DNA of 64,000 bases, taken from positions 1,240,001 through 1,304,000 of the forward strand of contig NZ_LR134355.1 in assembly GCF_900637205.1 (NCBI RefSeq). The letters run 5' to 3'. The stretch is from Mycolicibacterium chitae (GTDB lineage Bacteria; Actinomycetota; Actinomycetes; Mycobacteriales; Mycobacteriaceae). Of the stretch, positions 36,858 to 45,457 are shown piece by piece (the stretch's first letter is position 1; every line of letters starts with the position of its first letter). The position numbers and the translations under genes are program-made. The notes beneath the pieces were generated by a model that was not told the DNA's origin, ran no database searches, and was given only the letters and a program-made list of their open reading frames with translations.

Positions 36858-37502
36858 TCAGGTGTCCAGGTAGCGCAGCACCGCGAGGATGCGGCGGTTC
36901 TCGCTCTGGTCGGGGGCGAGGTCGAACTTGGTGAAGATCGAGGCGATGTGCTTCTCGGCGGAACCGGTCGAGATCGACAGGATGGTCGCGATCGCCGAGT
37001 TGGTCTTGCCCTCGGCCATCAGTTGCAGGACCTCGCGTTCCCGGTCGGTGAGGCTGTCCAGCGCGTTGCGCCCCTGCGAGCGGACCAGGATCTGCGCGAC
37101 GACCTCGGGGTCCAGCACGGTGCCGCCGCCGCCGACGGTGGCCACCGCGTCGAGGAAGGCCGGGATGTCGGCGACCCGGTCCTTGAGCAGATAGCCGAAA
37201 CCGCGGGTGTCGGCGGTGATCAACTCGGCCGCGTAGCGCTCCTCGACGTAGTGCGAGAGCACCAGCACCGCCGAGTCCGGGTTCTGGCTGCGCAGCAGGG
37301 CCGCCGCGCGGATGCCCTCGTCGGTGAAGGTCGGCGGCATGCGGACGTCCACGATGGCCAGGTCCGGTGCGAGGTCGTTGACCACCCGCAGCAGTTCGGT
37401 CGCGTCGGGCACGCCTGCGACCACGTCGTGGCCGGCGTCGATCAGGATGCGTTCCAGGCCGGCCCGCAACAGGGCGGAGTCCTCGGCGATCACGATGCGC
37501 AT
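36858..37502 (-). CDS. NarL/LuxR-type response regulator
   Basis: A 214-residue response regulator. The receiver domain has the phospho-acceptor Asp52 in LAIVDVRMPP and the Lys in YLLKDRV; the C-terminal LuxR helix-turn-helix is LTDREREVLQLMAEGKTNSAI. Overlaps the histidine-kinase gene end by 13 bp, so the two form one system. It may bind the palindrome upstream of the operon (38832-38847), an untested idea. Confidence 0.9.
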   Translation of the reverse strand: MRIVIAEDSALLRAGLERILIDAGHDVVAGVPDATELLRVVNDLAPDLAIVDVRMPPTFTDEGIRAAALLRSQNPDSAVLVLSHYVEERYAAELITADTRGFGYLLKDRVADIPAFLDAVATVGGGGTVLDPEVVAQILVRSQGRNALDSLTDREREVLQLMAEGKTNSAIATILSISTGSAEKHIASIFTKFDLAPDQSENRRILAVLRYLDT

Positions 37503-38773
37503 GGCAGCACCGCGCTCACGATGGTGGGACCGGTGACCGGACTCGACACCGACAGCGTGCCGCCGGCGGCGCGGACCCGTTCGGCCAGCCCGCGCAGCCC
37601 CGTGCTGTCGGGACCCGCGGAGATCTGGGCACCGCCGCGGCCGTCGTCGAACACCGACACGTGCAACTGCTGGGCGGTCTCGTCGACCCGCACGGTCACG
37701 ACCGCGCGAGTGGCCGCGGCGTGTTTGGCGACATTCGTCAGCGCCTCTGCGACCAGGAAGTACGCCACGGCCTCGACCTCGTCGGGCAGCCGGTGCGGCA
37801 GGTGCACGTCCAGAGACGTTGGGATGCCGGAGGTTTCGCTGCGCTGCACCACGGCGGACAGGGCCGCATCCAGTCCGCGGTCCGACAATATGGTCGGGGC
37901 GATCCCGCGCACCACGTTGCGCAGTTCGGCAAGGGCCTGCTTGGCGTCGCCGTGCGCCTCGTCGATCAGCGTCTTGGCCGCGCCCGGATCCGAATCCAGC
38001 TTGGTCTGGGCCAGCCCGATGGTCATGGCCAACGACACCAACCGCGGTTGCACGCTGTCGTGCAGGTCGCGTTCGATGCGGTGCCGCTCGGTGTGCGCCG
38101 AGGACACCGCACCTCGGCGGGCGTCGGCGAGCGCGCTGACCTGGTTGCGCAGGGCCGCGGTGTCCGACGGGGCCAGCAGCCAGCGGTCGATCCGAGCGTC
38201 CACGGCCGGTGCGAAGATCAGGATCGCGATCGCGGCCGCCAGCGCGGTGATCGCCAGCACCCACGTTAGCCACACCGGCAGGAACCGCACGCCGGCCGCG
38301 GCGTCGCTGCCCTGCACCGCGATGCCCGCGGCGGGCCCCACGAAGGCGAAGGCCAACAGGACCAGCGCGATGACGGTCACCAGGAAGTCGTAGAGCATCC
38401 GCAGGTAGTGGTGGGAGAAACCCTTCCAGAACCGGGTGCTGCTGAGGTCCAGCCACAGTTGGTGCAGCCAGCCCAGGAACCCGTCGCGATGGGTCAGCTC
38501 CCGCGCCGGAGTGGGAATGCCCATGCCGAACACCGCCTCGGAGCGGCCCCGCTCGAGGGCGTTGACCCCGCGGATCAGGTAGACGAACACCACGACGGCG
38601 ATCGCCGTGCCGATCAGCGAGGGGATCGAGGACACGGCGGCGACCATGAGGGCCAACGGGATCCAGGCCCACAGCACGGCGATGACGGCGTTGGTCACCA
38701 TCGAGGCGGTGGGCACCACGCCGAGGTGCCGGGCGCGCGGCGGGGCCGGGAGAACGTCGGTTGCGACTGCCAT
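37490..38773 (-). CDS. NarL-type sensor histidine kinase
   Basis: A 427-residue HisKA_3 kinase. Four hydrophobic segments (about 26-48, 53-70, 130-152, 168-190) suggest a membrane-embedded sensor with little extracytoplasmic sequence, as in intramembrane-sensing kinases responding to envelope stress. The phospho-acceptor is His238 in RHRIERDLHDSVQPRL; the HATPase domain follows (FLVAEALTNVAKHA and VFDDGRGG). Residues 99-125 resemble the linker seen in actinobacterial Sensor-domain kinases. Start ATG 38773 has a -10 box seven bases upstream. Confidence 0.88.
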   Translation of the reverse strand: MAVATDVLPAPPRARHLGVVPTASMVTNAVIAVLWAWIPLALMVAAVSSIPSLIGTAIAVVVFVYLIRGVNALERGRSEAVFGMGIPTPARELTHRDGFLGWLHQLWLDLSSTRFWKGFSHHYLRMLYDFLVTVIALVLLAFAFVGPAAGIAVQGSDAAAGVRFLPVWLTWVLAITALAAAIAILIFAPAVDARIDRWLLAPSDTAALRNQVSALADARRGAVSSAHTERHRIERDLHDSVQPRLVSLAMTIGLAQTKLDSDPGAAKTLIDEAHGDAKQALAELRNVVRGIAPTILSDRGLDAALSAVVQRSETSGIPTSLDVHLPHRLPDEVEAVAYFLVAEALTNVAKHAAATRAVVTVRVDETAQQLHVSVFDDGRGGAQISAGPDSTGLRGLAERVRAAGGTLSVSSPVTGPTIVSAVLPCAS

Positions 38774-38780
38774 GGGTCTA

Positions 38781-38786
38781 AACCTA
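38781..38786 (-). promoter_or_regulatory. -10 box of the two-component operon (leaderless)
   Basis: On the minus strand TAGGTT ends seven nucleotides before the kinase ATG at 38773. Confidence 0.45.
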
Positions 38787-38831
38787 GGTAGTCGAGGCCC
38801 CGCGCAACACGGCGTTATCCAGAGATCCTGG

Positions 38832-38847
38832 TGGGGGTTAACCCCCA
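38832..38847. promoter_or_regulatory. Perfect 16-bp palindrome, candidate operator
   Basis: TGGGGGTTAACCCCCA is a perfect palindrome in the 88-bp gap between the divergent kinase and transporter genes. It ends two bases before the transporter -10 box and is about 60-75 bp upstream of the kinase start, so a protein bound here could affect both promoters. Confidence 0.5.
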
Positions 38848-38849
38848 GT

Positions 38850-38855
38850 TAGGGT
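38850..38855 (+). promoter_or_regulatory. -10 box of the TDT transporter gene
   Basis: TAGGGT ends six nucleotides before the GTG at 38862, indicating a leaderless transcript whose -35 area is covered by the palindrome. Confidence 0.45.
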
Positions 38856-38861
38856 CATGGC

Positions 38862-40013
38862 GTGAGCGATGCCGCAGCGCCGAGCGAGGTCCCCGCACCG
38901 CGGAAGCGGGTCGAGGTCCTCGGAAGTATCGGCCCCAACTGGTTCGCCGCGGTGATGGGGACGGGCATCGTGGCCATCGCCGGCGCCACCCTGCCGCTGC
39001 AGGTGCCCGGCGTGCGCGGGTTCACCGAGGGGGTCTGGGTGATCGCCCTGATCATGCTGGCGGTGTTGGTGCTCGTCGTCGGCGGGCACTGGCTGTGGAA
39101 TCCCCGGGTGGTGCGCGGACATGCCCGCAACCCGCAGATGGCGCACTTCTACGGCGCCGCACCGATGGCGCTGGTCACCGTCGGCACCGGCGCGCTGCTG
39201 GTGGGCAAGGACCTGATCGGCGAACGCGTCGCCGTCGACCTGGCCTGGGTGCTGTGGACCGCTGGCACCCTGGGCGGGTTGTTCACCGCCGTCAGCATCC
39301 CGTTCCTGATGTTCACCCAGCACAGCGTCGAACCCGACGCGGCGTTCGGCGGGTGGTTGATGCCCGTCGTCCCGCCGATGGTGTCGGCCGCCGGCGGCGC
39401 CCTGCTGCTCCCGCACATGGCGCCGGGCACCGGGCGCGAGACGATGCTGTACGGCTGCTACGCGATGTTCGGGCTGTCGCTGGTGGCCTCGCTGATCATC
39501 ATCACGATGATCTGGACCCGGCTGGCCCTGTACGGCACCTCGGGTACCGCGCGGGTGCCCACACTGTGGATCGTGCTGGGTCCGCTGGGGCAGTCCATCA
39601 CGGTGGCCGGGCTGCTGGGGACCTATGCCGGCAGCGCCGTCGCCCCCGAGATCGCCAGTGGGATGCGCGTTTTCGGCGTCCTTTTCGGCGTTCCGGTGTG
39701 GGGTTTCGCGGTGTTGTGGATCGCGTTGGCGACCGCGTTGACGGTGCGCACCCTGCGCCGCGGCATGCCGTTCGCGTTGACCTGGTGGAGTCTGACCTTC
39801 CCGGTCGGCACGTTCGTCACCGGGACCACGCAGCTGGCCGAGCACACCGCGCTGCCGGCGTTCGAGGTGGCGGCGGTCGCGGCCTACGTCGGTCTGCTGG
39901 CCACCTGGGTGCTGGTGGCGATCCGCACCACCGGCGGCAGCCTGCGGGGCAGCCTGTTCGCACCGCCCGCAAGTACCGACCCGATTCGGGCACACAAAGA
40001 TCCGGTGGCCTGA
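38862..40013 (+). CDS. TDT-family (TehA/SLAC1-like) membrane transporter
   Basis: A 383-residue protein with about ten membrane spans and the family start NWFAAVMGTGIVAIAG. The repeated GTG/GxG motifs and the late PVGTFVTGTTQLAEHT segment fit the TDT family (tellurite-resistance/dicarboxylate transporter; includes TehA, sulfite exporter SSU1 and SLAC1 anion channels). Substrate could be an anion such as a dicarboxylate, sulfite or nitrate. Start is GTG 38862, set by the -10 box. The gene end is part of a 23-bp tandem repeat. Confidence 0.82.
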   Translation: MSDAAAPSEVPAPRKRVEVLGSIGPNWFAAVMGTGIVAIAGATLPLQVPGVRGFTEGVWVIALIMLAVLVLVVGGHWLWNPRVVRGHARNPQMAHFYGAAPMALVTVGTGALLVGKDLIGERVAVDLAWVLWTAGTLGGLFTAVSIPFLMFTQHSVEPDAAFGGWLMPVVPPMVSAAGGALLLPHMAPGTGRETMLYGCYAMFGLSLVASLIIITMIWTRLALYGTSGTARVPTLWIVLGPLGQSITVAGLLGTYAGSAVAPEIASGMRVFGVLFGVPVWGFAVLWIALATALTVRTLRRGMPFALTWWSLTFPVGTFVTGTTQLAEHTALPAFEVAAVAAYVGLLATWVLVAIRTTGGSLRGSLFAPPASTDPIRAHKDPVA

Positions 40014-40055
40014 GGCCTGACGATCCGGTGGCCTGAGGCCTGACGATCCGGTGGC
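39999..40055 (+). repeat. 23-bp tandem repeat, about 2.5 copies
   Basis: GATCCGGTGGCCTGAGGCC-TGAC repeats at 39999-40021 and 40022-40044, with an 11-bp partial copy at 40045-40055. The first unit carries the last codons and TGA stop of the transporter gene. Each unit includes the palindrome GGCCTGAGGCC-like stem. A likely length-variable locus. Confidence 0.85.
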
Positions 40056-40080
40056 GCACGGCCGTGCCACAATCGCCGTC

Positions 40081-40974
40081 ATGCGGGTAGGGATGACGAT
40101 GCCGGTCATGGAGCCGGATCTGGACTCCACGACCCTGCGGACGTGGGCGGAGATGGTCGACGAGGGACCGTTCTCGTCGCTGTGCTGGGGGGAGCGCATC
40201 GCGTTCGACAACCCGGACAGCCTGACGCTGCTGGGCGCCCTGGCGGCCTGGACCGACCGGGTCGAGCTGGTCACCACCGTGATCGTCCCGCAACTGCACG
40301 ACCCGGTGCTGTGCGCCAAGGCGTTGGCCACCGGGGACCTGATCTCCGACGGGCGGCTGACGGTGGGGCTCGGGGTCGGCGGCCGGCACGAGGACTACCG
40401 GGCGGTCGGCGCGGACCCGAAGACGCAGACCATCCGCGGCATGGCGGAGCGCGTGGAGATCATGCGACGGGTGTGGGCCGGCGAGGCGCTCAGCGACTCG
40501 GTGCTGCCGGTGGGACCGCCGCCGGTGCAGCGCGGCGGTCCGCGTCTGCTGGTGGGCACCATCGGGGAGAAGACCCTGCGCAGCGCCGCCGCCTGGGCCG
40601 ACGGGTTGGCCGGTACCACGCTGGATCTTGATGTCGGCAAGCAGAACGAGCTGTTCGACGTCGCGCGTCAGGCCTGGGCCCAGCAGGGTAAACCGGCGCC
40701 GCACCTGGCGACGTCGTTCTGGTTCGCCCTGGGCCCCGCCGAGTCGGCGCGCGAGCAGGTCAGGGCGCATCTGCTGCGCTACATGAACTGGATCCCCGCC
40801 GACTACGTCGAGGCGATGGCCCCGACGACGGGATGGTCCGGCGATGAGGACCAATTGGCCGCGGTGCTGCGGGAGTTCGCCGCGGTGGGCACCGACGAGG
40901 TGCACCTGATCCCGACGAGTTCCGATGTGGACCAGCTACGGCGGGTCGCCGAGGTGGCCCGCGACTTCACCTGA
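40081..40974 (+). CDS. LLM-class F420-type oxidoreductase
   Basis: A 297-residue luciferase-like protein of the F420-dependent type: LGALAAWTDRVELVTTVIVP, LATGDLISDGRLTVGLGVGG and the GGPRLLVGTIGEKTLRSAA stretch. In mycobacteria these usually bind F420, but FMN use cannot be excluded. Substrate unknown. ATG 40081 follows a CACAAT box by seven bases, consistent with a leaderless transcript. Only remotely similar to the LLM enzyme at 201-1250. Confidence 0.82.
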   Translation: MRVGMTMPVMEPDLDSTTLRTWAEMVDEGPFSSLCWGERIAFDNPDSLTLLGALAAWTDRVELVTTVIVPQLHDPVLCAKALATGDLISDGRLTVGLGVGGRHEDYRAVGADPKTQTIRGMAERVEIMRRVWAGEALSDSVLPVGPPPVQRGGPRLLVGTIGEKTLRSAAAWADGLAGTTLDLDVGKQNELFDVARQAWAQQGKPAPHLATSFWFALGPAESAREQVRAHLLRYMNWIPADYVEAMAPTTGWSGDEDQLAAVLREFAAVGTDEVHLIPTSSDVDQLRRVAEVARDFT

Positions 40975-41019
40975 GCCCCTACCCGCCGAATGGATTGTCG
41001 GGCAAGCGGTCTTGGTCGG

Positions 41020-41172
41020 TCAGGAGGCCGGCGCGGAGGCGCCCTTGTCCTCGGAGTTGTCGCGCCGCGGTCGGTCCGAGAACACCAGGGCGGCAACATC
41101 GTTGTGCTGACTGGTGTTTCGCGGTGCGACTGTCGGCTTGTTGGGGTGTGAAAAAAGGTTCGTCGAGTCCAT
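41020..41172 (-). CDS. Possible 50-residue hydrophilic peptide
   Basis: An open frame of 50 codons from ATG 41172 with an AGGAAAC ribosome-binding site. The peptide starts MDSTNLFSHPNKPTVAPRNT, has a short hydrophobic core (DVAALVFS), then a charged RPRRDNSEDKG tail. No cysteine, signal peptide or membrane span. I recognise no family. It stands alone, converging on the LLM gene and facing away from lactate 2-monooxygenase. Third-position GC rises along the frame, mildly supporting coding. It could equally be chance. Confidence 0.35.
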   Translation of the reverse strand: MDSTNLFSHPNKPTVAPRNTSQHNDVAALVFSDRPRRDNSEDKGASAPAS

Positions 41173-41469
41173 CGTGTTTCCTAGCGTCAGGGGTCACGCA
41201 TGCGGGGTACCGAGAGCGTGTGCACCGCGCCACAACTGCGTGAAGGTCGCCGAATCGGCGTGTCGTGCCGAAATTGTCTGGCACTGACCGCCACTGTACA
41301 CCTCGAGGTCCAATCGATCTGGGATTCGGACCATGTCGAGTTCGGCGGTTGTGGTGCGCTGCGGCTCGCGCTCGTGGTGTCTCGGCCCTGGCCCGTGCTG
41401 ATCAGAGCGTTTTATCGGCTCGGCCGCACGGCTACCTGCCGGATGGCGCCGCAGCCGATATCGTGGGGC
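41173..41469. other. Intergenic stretch without a supported gene
   Basis: About 300 bp upstream of lactate 2-monooxygenase. Frames here have poor codon use and no family match. The GC content is lower than in the neighbours, and the repeated CAGTG-type elements (around 41284-41300: ACTGACCGCCACTGTACACC) may include a regulator site, but I cannot define it. Confidence 0.4.
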
Positions 41470-41568
41470 ATGCCGTGCCCGCCGAACCGTGAGGCCGACC
41501 ACCTCGCCGACGTGCGGTTGCGCCTGGACGCGATGTGGCGGGGCCCGAGAGGAAGGTGCGCAGCGTGA
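41470..41568 (+). CDS. Possible leaderless upstream ORF coupled to lactate 2-monooxygenase
   Basis: A 32-codon frame starting ATG 41470, six bases after a TATCGT -10-like box (41459-41464), with its TGA overlapping the GTG start of the next gene (GTGA at 41565-41568). The peptide is [20 protein letters not shown] followed by [12 protein letters not shown], with good codon use. It may be a leader peptide that couples or gates translation of the downstream enzyme, as short leaderless ORFs do elsewhere in mycobacteria. No direct homology is known to me. Confidence 0.35.
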   Translation: MPCPPNREADHLADVRLRLDAMWRGPRGRCAA

Positions 41569-42731
41569 ACCCGTGGGGCAACTACCAGTACGAGATCTAC
41601 TTCCAGGGCCTGACCGGCGTGTTGCCCTCCTTGCCGATGTCGTATGCCGAACTGGAGGAACGCGCCCGGCAGGCGCTGCCGCCGTCGGTGTGGTCCTACG
41701 TCGCCGGGGGAGCCGGGGACGAACACACCCAGGACGGCAACGTCACCGCGTTCCGGAACTGGGGCCTGATGCCTCGGATGCTGGTCGGTGCCACCGAGCG
41801 CGATCTCTCGGTCGAGTTGTGGGGGAAGCGCTGGCCCGCACCGATTTTCCTGGCCCCGATCGGGGTCATCGCGTTGTGCGCCCAGGACGGTCACGGGGAC
41901 CTGGCCACCGCCCGGGCCGCCGCGGCCACCGGCGTGCCGATGGTCGCCTCCACGCTGATGGAGGACCCGTTGGAGGACATCGTCCCGCAATTCGGTGACA
42001 CGCCAGGGTTTTTCCAACTCTACTGTCCCAACGACAAGGACATCGCCGAGAGTCTCGTGCGCCGCGCCGAGGCCGCCGGATACGACGGCATCGTCGTCAC
42101 CCTGGACACCTGGATCCCGGGTTGGCGCCCGCGCGACCTGAGCACCGCGAACTTCCCGCAGCTGCGCGGCAAGTGCCTGGCGAACTACACCAGCGACCCG
42201 GTGTTCCGGGAGAAGGCCGGCCTGGCCGAGGGCGCCGACCCGCGCGATGCCGTGATGTACTTCGCCAGCGTCTTCGGCAAGTCACTGACCTGGGATGACC
42301 TGACGTGGCTGCGTTCGCTGACCAAGCTGCCGCTGATCCTCAAGGGCATCTGTCATCCCGACGATGCCCGGCGCGCAGCGGATTTCGGTGTGGACGGCAT
42401 CTACTGTTCCAACCACGGCGGGCGGCAGGCCAACGGCGGGATACCCGCCATCGACTGCCTGCCGGAGGTGGTGGCCGCCGCCGGCGAGCTGCCCGTGCTG
42501 TTCGACTCGGGGGTCCGCTCGGGCGCCGACGTCATCAAGGCCCTGGCGCTGGGGGCCCGCGCCGTCGGCATCGGCCGGCCGTACGCCTACGGCCTGGCGC
42601 TCGGCGGCGTCGACGGGATTGTGCACGTGCTGCGCTCCATGCTCGCCGAGGCGGATCTGATCATGGCGGTCGACGGGTATCCGACGCTGGCCGATCTGAC
42701 GCCGGATGCGCTGCGCCGCGTGGGGCGCTGA
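41565..42731 (+). CDS. Lactate 2-monooxygenase-family FMN enzyme
   Basis: A 388-residue alpha-hydroxy-acid oxidase of the lactate 2-monooxygenase (LMO) branch. It shares with M. smegmatis LMO the start YxxEIYxQGLxGVxPx[33 protein letters not shown] and the active-site stretch [13 protein letters not shown] holding the base His. LMO converts lactate and O2 to acetate, CO2 and water. Related alpha-hydroxy acids are possible substrates. GTG 41565 has GAGAGGAAGG upstream. The alpha-glucosidase gene follows after 4 bp. Confidence 0.87.
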   Translation: MNPWGNYQYEIYFQGLTGVLPSLPMSYAELEERARQALPPSVWSYVAGGAGDEHTQDGNVTAFRNWGLMPRMLVGATERDLSVELWGKRWPAPIFLAPIGVIALCAQDGHGDLATARAAAATGVPMVASTLMEDPLEDIVPQFGDTPGFFQLYCPNDKDIAESLVRRAEAAGYDGIVVTLDTWIPGWRPRDLSTANFPQLRGKCLANYTSDPVFREKAGLAEGADPRDAVMYFASVFGKSLTWDDLTWLRSLTKLPLILKGICHPDDARRAADFGVDGIYCSNHGGRQANGGIPAIDCLPEVVAAAGELPVLFDSGVRSGADVIKALALGARAVGIGRPYAYGLALGGVDGIVHVLRSMLAEADLIMAVDGYPTLADLTPDALRRVGR

Positions 42732-42735
42732 GTTG

Positions 42736-44331
42736 GTGCAGTGGTGGGAGACCGCGGTCGTCTACCAGGTCTACATCCGTAGCTTCGCCGACGGTGACGG
42801 GGACGGCATCGGCGACATCACCGGTCTGCGGTCCCGGTTGCCGTACCTGCGCCGGCTGGGCGTCGACGCCGTGTGGATCAACCCGTGGTACCCGTCGCCG
42901 ATGGCCGATGCGGGGTACGACGTGGCCGACTATCGCGACATCGACCCTGCCTACGGCACTTTGGTGCAGGCCGGTCGGTTCATCGAGGAGGCCCACGCCG
43001 CAGGTATCCGGGTGTTGCTGGACATCGTGCCCAACCACACCTCGGACCAGCACCCGTGGTTCCAGGCGGCCCTGCGCGGCGAACCCGGCGCCCGCGAGCG
43101 CTACCTGTTCCGGTCCGGCCGGGCGGCGTCGCCACCGAATGACTGGCAGAGCATCTTCGGCGGCCCGGCGTGGACGCGCACTGCCGACGGCTGGTGGTAT
43201 CTGCACCTGTTCGCGCCCGGACAGCCCGACCTGAACTGGGATCACCCCGAGGTGCGGGCGGAGTTCGAAGACGTCCTGGCGTTCTGGTTCGACCTCGGGG
43301 TCGACGGCTTCCGCATCGACGTGGCGCACGGCCTGGTGAAGGCGCCGGGACTGCCGGACCGTGGTGGGGCGGACACTCCGCACCCCGCGTTCGATCAGGA
43401 CGGGGTGCACGACATCTACCGCGGTTAGCGCGCCGTGGCCGATCGGTATGAGCCGCAACGGATCTTCATCGCCGAGGCATGGGTGCCCGGCAACGAGCGG
43501 TTGGCGCGCTACCTGCGCCCCGACGAACTGCACACGGCCTTCCAGTTCGACTTCCTGCGCGCACCCTGGCGGGCGGCGAAGCTGCGCGAGGTCATCGACG
43601 ACGCGATTGCCGGGGCGGCATCCGTGGGCGCGCCCCCGACCTGGGTGCTGTCCAACCACGACGTGCCGCGCACCGTGACGCGCTACGCCCGGGCGCAGCC
43701 CGACGGCATGGTGGAGTCCGAATGGGAGCGGGCGCGCTGGTCCGAGGAGTCCGCCGATCACGCGCTGGGTCGCCGGCGCGCGCGGGCGTGCGCGCTGCTG
43801 CAGTTGTCGCTGCCCGGCACCGCCTACGTCTACCAGGGCGAGGAACTCGGGCTCGAGGAGGTCGAGGATTTGCCCGCCGAGGTGCGTCAGGACCCGACGT
43901 GGCTGCAGTCGGGATGTACCGATGTCGGTCGCGATGGTTGCCGCATCCCGCTACCCTGGTCGGGATCGCAAGCACCTTATGGGTTTTCGCCTCCCGGATC
44001 CGCCGGGACCTGGCTGCCGCAACCCGAGCACTGGGGTGCGCACACGGTGGCCGCCCAGGAGCGGGATCGGGAGTCGATCCTGAACCTGTATCGCGCCGCG
44101 CTGGGGTTGCGGCCTCGGCTCTGGGTGGGCGCCGGCGAGGTGCGGTGGCTGGCGAGCTCCGAGGGCGTGCTCGGCTTCGCTCGCGGCGAGGCGCAGTGCT
44201 GGGTCAACACCGGTGCGTCCGAGGTGGAACTGCCCGAGGGAACCGAGGTGGCGTTGGCCTCGGAGCCCGGGGTGGAACGGGTACTGCCGCCCGACGCCGC
44301 GGTGTGGTTGGTGGCGCGCAGCTTGCCGTGA
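42736..44331 (+). pseudogene. GH13 alpha-glucosidase interrupted by an in-frame TAG
   Basis: The frame reads as a complete GH13 alpha-glucosidase (AglA/MalL type, about 531 residues) except for TAG at 43426-43428. Before it lie VYQVYIRSFADGDGDGIGDI, the DIVPNHTSDQHPWF motif and the nucleophile Asp in GFRIDVAHG; after it the acid Glu in FIAEAWVPG and the SNHDVPRT motif. The context DIYRG-stop-RAVADRYEP corresponds to the usual YRGWR, so a TGG codon became TAG by one base change. Either half alone lacks essential catalytic residues. It could be a recent pseudogene, a sequencing error, or, less likely, a read-through gene. Start is GTG 42736 (or TTG 42733). Confidence 0.8.
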
Positions 44332-44484
44332 CCCGCGGCGAGATTGCAGCCAGGGTTGCGCCTGAGGATGAAGCTGCAACCGTCGGCGCGCAATTTGGTG
44401 GACGCCCGGTTTCCACTGTCGTCTACGCGATTTCGTAGTCTGATACTGGACGCGAGCGTGGCCTCGCCATGAGACAGTCCCAAC

Positions 44485-45249
44485 ATGCCCCGATCCGATC
44501 AGTCAGATATCCGCCTGTCCGATGGCCGTCTCGCCGGCCGTGTCGTCGTGGTCACCGGTGCCGCCGCCGGCCTGGGGGAGGGCATCGCGCGACGAATGTC
44601 GGCGGAGGGAGCGACGGTCGTCGGGCTTGACGTCGCGCCTCCGCCGGGGGATGCCGGTGCGATCGTGTACCTGGAGTGCGACGTGGCCGATCCCGACTCG
44701 GTGAGCGCCTCGATAGCCGAGGTGGCGGATCGGTTCGGTGGTGTCGACGTCGTGGTCAACAACGCCGGACTGCTCTCGGGCCGTGCAAGTTTGCTCGAAG
44801 CGACGCCGCAGGAGTTGCACCGGTACTTCAGCGTCAACGCGGTGGGGGCACTACTCGTCGTGCAGGCCGCCTTCCCGCACTTGCGGGACAGCGCGCACCG
44901 TGGTCGGATCATCAACGTCGCGTCGCGAACGTTCTTCACCGGGGGCGCCGGCCTGGTCGGCTACGTGGCGAGCAAGGGCGCGCTGATGGGCATGACCCGT
45001 GTCATGGCTCGCGAGTTCGGTGAACACCGGATCTGCGTCAACGCGGTGATCCCCGCGCAGGTGGACACCCCTGGCACCCGTGCGCATTCTGACGATGATG
45101 TCTTTCGAAAGACCATGTCGGCACAGGTGATTCAGGATTTCGTCACCCCTGACGATTTCGCCGGACTGGTGGCCTTCTTGGCCGGTCCGGATGCTCGGAT
45201 GATCACGGGGCAGAGCATCGTCTGCGACGGCGGGGGCCTGTTTCACTGA
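44485..45249 (+). CDS. Classical SDR-family oxidoreductase
   Basis: A 254-residue short-chain dehydrogenase with the nucleotide motif TGAAAGLGEG, NNAGLLSG and the canonical catalytic YVASK. The C-terminal region (ITGQSIVCDGGGLFH) is typical of 3-oxoacyl reductase-like members. The acidic residue after strand 2 (GLDVAPP) suggests NAD(H) preference. It stands before the LacI-regulated locus and may belong to it, but the first operator lies downstream of it, so regulation is uncertain. Confidence 0.85.
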   Translation: MPRSDQSDIRLSDGRLAGRVVVVTGAAAGLGEGIARRMSAEGATVVGLDVAPPPGDAGAIVYLECDVADPDSVSASIAEVADRFGGVDVVVNNAGLLSGRASLLEATPQELHRYFSVNAVGALLVVQAAFPHLRDSAHRGRIINVASRTFFTGGAGLVGYVASKGALMGMTRVMAREFGEHRICVNAVIPAQVDTPGTRAHSDDDVFRKTMSAQVIQDFVTPDDFAGLVAFLAGPDARMITGQSIVCDGGGLFH

Positions 45250-45332
45250 TTCGCGTTGCGCACGCCAAGGGTCCGCGCCACACTGCTGATGGGCGCGGAG
45301 AGGGTACATGGCGGGTTCGTTCGGCTCCAATA

Positions 45333-45346
45333 CTAAAGCGCTTTTG
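45333..45346. promoter_or_regulatory. LacI-type operator, liv site 1
   Basis: CTAAAGCGCTTTTG, with the AAAGCGCTTT palindrome core at 45335-45344, centred about 120 bp before the solute-binding-protein gene. Matches the sites before the MFS/SDR and lacI/dapA gene pairs. Confidence 0.7.
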
Positions 45347-45412
45347 TCAACTGTGGGTAAATTCACTCGTTCCTCTTGCGTTCCCCCTAGAGTTCAGTGC
45401 AGGGTGTTCAGG

Positions 45413-45425
45413 TGAAGCGCTTTAG
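45413..45425. promoter_or_regulatory. LacI-type operator, liv site 2
   Basis: TGAAGCGCTTTAG with core AAGCGCTT at 45415-45422, 79 bp from site 1 centre to centre, followed by a further half-like AGCGCT at 45427-45432. Sits 35 bp before the ATG at 45458, so probably downstream of the transcription start. Confidence 0.7.
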
Positions 45426-45457
45426 TAGCGCTCAGGCAGTCACGAGGAGTGCGCAAT

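Noticed and set aside
43435..44331. Independent gene starting after the TAG codon in the alpha-glucosidase
   Set aside because: It lacks the first half of the barrel and the nucleophile; no start signal is evident.
45449..45457. GTG 45449 as start of the substrate-binding protein
   Set aside because: It lies in the ribosome-binding site GAGGAG; ATG 45458 has proper spacing.
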